Of a stretch of DNA of 25,495 bases, positions 24,493-25,495 are shown piece by piece. The DNA is from Sulfurovum sp. GTDB lineage: Bacteria > Campylobacterota > Campylobacteria > Campylobacterales > Sulfurovaceae. The notes beneath the pieces were generated by a model. It saw only the letters and a list, made by a program, of their open reading frames with translations, was not told where the DNA came from and made no database searches. Each line of letters starts with the position of its first letter. The stretch's first letter is position 1. The stretch covers positions 2,969 to 28,463 of the forward strand of contig DYMW01000007.1 in NCBI GenBank assembly GCA_020721385.1, written 5' to 3'. Made by a program: the position numbers and the translations under genes.

Positions 24493-25008
24493 ATGGCAAC
24501 AGTAACATTTAAAAATGACATCGTATGTAACCTAGCAGGTACAGAAATTAACGTTGGTGAGACAGCTCCCGTAGTAACCGTAGTAAATTGTAATCCAATG
24601 CTTCAAAATGAAACCATTGGTGGTGAAGGTAAAGTTCAATTGGTAGTTGCAGTACCATCACTTGATACAGGTGTATGTGATGCTGAGACAAGAAGATTTA
24701 ATACAGAAGCAGCATCACTTGATGGTGTAGAAGTACTTACAGTTTCTATGGATTTACCATTTGCAGCCGCTAGATGGTGTGGTGCAGCTGGAATTGAAAA
24801 CATCAAAGTATGTTCAGATTTTAGAAACAAAGATTTTGCTAACGCTTATGGTGTACTTTTGGCTGATGGACCACTTGCTGGTATCATGGCAAGAGTTATT
24901 TTTGTTATTGGAAAAGATGGTAAAGTTGCTTACAAACAAGTAGTTCCAGAAATTACAACTGAACCAAACTATGAAGAAGCTTTAGCTGCTGCAAAAGCTG
25001 CTCTATAA
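24493..25008 (+). CDS. tpx: Thiol peroxidase (atypical 2-Cys peroxiredoxin)
   Basis: 171 residues, the normal Tpx length. Peroxidatic Cys62 is in PSLDTGVCDAETRRFN, and resolving Cys96 is in ARWCGAAGIENIKVCSDFRN. It reduces hydrogen and organic peroxides in the cytoplasm or periplasm-facing compartment using thioredoxin. No signal peptide is seen, so cytoplasmic is most likely. Two further cysteines (Cys12, Cys33) lie near the N-terminus, in addition to the one in VCSDF. It has its own promoter candidate and a strong terminator, so it is a single-gene unit unrelated to the polysaccharide genes. The start ATG at 24493 follows AAGGA. Confidence 0.97.
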   Translation: MATVTFKNDIVCNLAGTEINVGETAPVVTVVNCNPMLQNETIGGEGKVQLVVAVPSLDTGVCDAETRRFNTEAASLDGVEVLTVSMDLPFAAARWCGAAGIENIKVCSDFRNKDFANAYGVLLADGPLAGIMARVIFVIGKDGKVAYKQVVPEITTEPNYEEALAAAKAAL

Positions 25009-25019
25009 TTAGCACTTTT

Positions 25020-25053
25020 GGATAAACCTCTTCATTAAGAAGAGTGTTTATCC
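25020..25053 (+). terminator. Rho-independent terminator after tpx
   Basis: GGATAAAC CTCTTC / GAAGAG T GTTTATCC: a 14-pair stem with a single bulged T and a 5-base loop, followed after eight bases by ATTTTTT. Confidence 0.85.
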
Positions 25054-25098
25054 CTCCTCTATTTTTTAAAATTCCTTTCACTTTTCCCCTTTAATCGC

Positions 25099-25104
25099 TA
25101 TAAT
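25099..25104 (+). promoter_or_regulatory. Candidate -10 box placing transcription start at the ATG of the next gene
   Basis: GCTATAATATC. The expected start site (about 25111) is one base before ATG 25112, suggesting a leaderless transcript. Confidence 0.5.
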
Positions 25105-25111
25105 ATCTCCA

Positions 25112-25483
25112 ATGAAATACACACCTAAACAGATAGAAAAATACCAACGCCAACGTTATATTTCGTTTCTTGAAAAAGTAACCAAAAATCTTTTTAAAAT
25201 GTTCCGTGATGAGACGACCACACAAGAACAATTTTTAGAAAAATTTGAAGAACTAAAGAAAAAACTTGATGAACAGATAGTCATACAACTTAACTCTGAA
25301 TATCATCATCAAATGAAAGTCTATATTGAACGGTTGTATCAAGAGTGTCAAAGTGAATTTGTATTGAATGAGATACGGGATATCAATATGACCCATCTTA
25401 ACCGACTTCAAAAGCTCAAAAATGGTACCTCTTACAAAAAAGAAAAACACAAATATACCAGTAGAAACCAAGATTGGGGATAA
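25112..25483 (+). CDS. Small charged helical protein of unknown function
   Basis: 123 residues, not recognised. It is rich in Lys, Glu and Gln, without signal peptide or membrane segment, and looks almost wholly helical, with a possible coiled coil at about residues 35-60. Its C-terminus is basic and polar (KKEKHKYTSRNQDWG). No ribosome-binding site precedes the ATG. The -10 box directly upstream suggests leaderless translation, though a later start cannot be excluded. The following gene starts two bases after its stop, so it probably heads a new operon extending beyond the window. Confidence 0.65.
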   Translation: MKYTPKQIEKYQRQRYISFLEKVTKNLFKMFRDETTTQEQFLEKFEELKKKLDEQIVIQLNSEYHHQMKVYIERLYQECQSEFVLNEIRDINMTHLNRLQKLKNGTSYKKEKHKYTSRNQDWG

Positions 25484-25485
25484 TA

Positions 25486-25495
25486 ATGAAATGGA
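25486..25495 (+). CDS. Start of a downstream gene (cut by window edge)
   Basis: ATG at 25486, two bases after the preceding stop, with GGGGA upstream; only the first three codons (M-K-W) are visible. Nothing can be said about its product. Confidence 0.4.

Noticed and set aside
1..25495. Insertion sequences, tRNA genes, rRNA, CRISPR arrays and phage attachment sites
   Set aside because: I looked for transposase-like proteins, terminal inverted repeats, tRNA-like cloverleaf segments and regularly spaced repeats and saw none.

Overview
The window is a low-GC (roughly one third G+C), gene-dense polysaccharide locus with TATAAT-type -10 boxes lacking clear -35 boxes, AGGAG ribosome sites and tightly overlapping genes. 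Protein style, base composition and the closing thiol peroxidase suggest a member of the Campylobacterota (Arcobacter/Sulfurimonas-like). This placement rests on recognition only; no rRNA or other marker gene is present.

Layout. (1) Positions 1-6570 hold two divergent export modules. The left arm (minus strand) reads YjbH-like outer-membrane protein, short Wza-like lipoprotein, then a Wzz/BY-kinase-type chain-length protein cut by the window edge. The right arm (plus strand) is a second short Wza-like lipoprotein followed by a complete Wzc-type tyrosine autokinase with a Tyr-Gly tail. (2) Positions 6600-14018 form a minus-strand operon of six genes in which every junction overlaps: a nucleotidyltransferase/kinase/kinase fusion, a Wzx-like flippase, a hexapeptide acyltransferase, a Wzy-like polymerase and two GT4 glycosyltransferases. 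(3) Positions 14272-24283 run on the plus strand: PHP phosphatase, phosphoglycosyl transferase, Ugd, UDP-glucuronate 4-epimerase, a small P-loop kinase, a nucleotidyltransferase-kinase, a GT4 glycosyltransferase, a DegT aminotransferase, a UDP-HexNAc dehydratase and a second phosphoglycosyl transferase. (4) The right end leaves the locus: thiol peroxidase, a small unknown protein, and the first codons of another gene.

The two central arms complement each other. The minus arm has flippase and polymerase but no initiating enzyme. The plus arm has initiating enzymes and sugar-nucleotide enzymes (UDP-GlcA/UDP-GalA and a 4-amino-6-deoxy-HexNAc route) but no flippase. Together they would make a Wzx/Wzy-dependent acidic, amino-sugar-containing capsule or exopolysaccharide. 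It would be exported by the Wza/Wzc/YjbH modules and controlled by the BY-kinase and PHP phosphatase.

The most unusual element is a three-domain set (variant Pol-beta-type nucleotidyltransferase, thymidylate-kinase-like domain, second P-loop kinase). It occurs twice: fused in one 691-residue protein on the minus arm, and split and reordered into adjacent 213- and 478-residue proteins on the plus arm. Its role in polysaccharide synthesis is not evident from known pathways and it is the best candidate here for an undescribed system.
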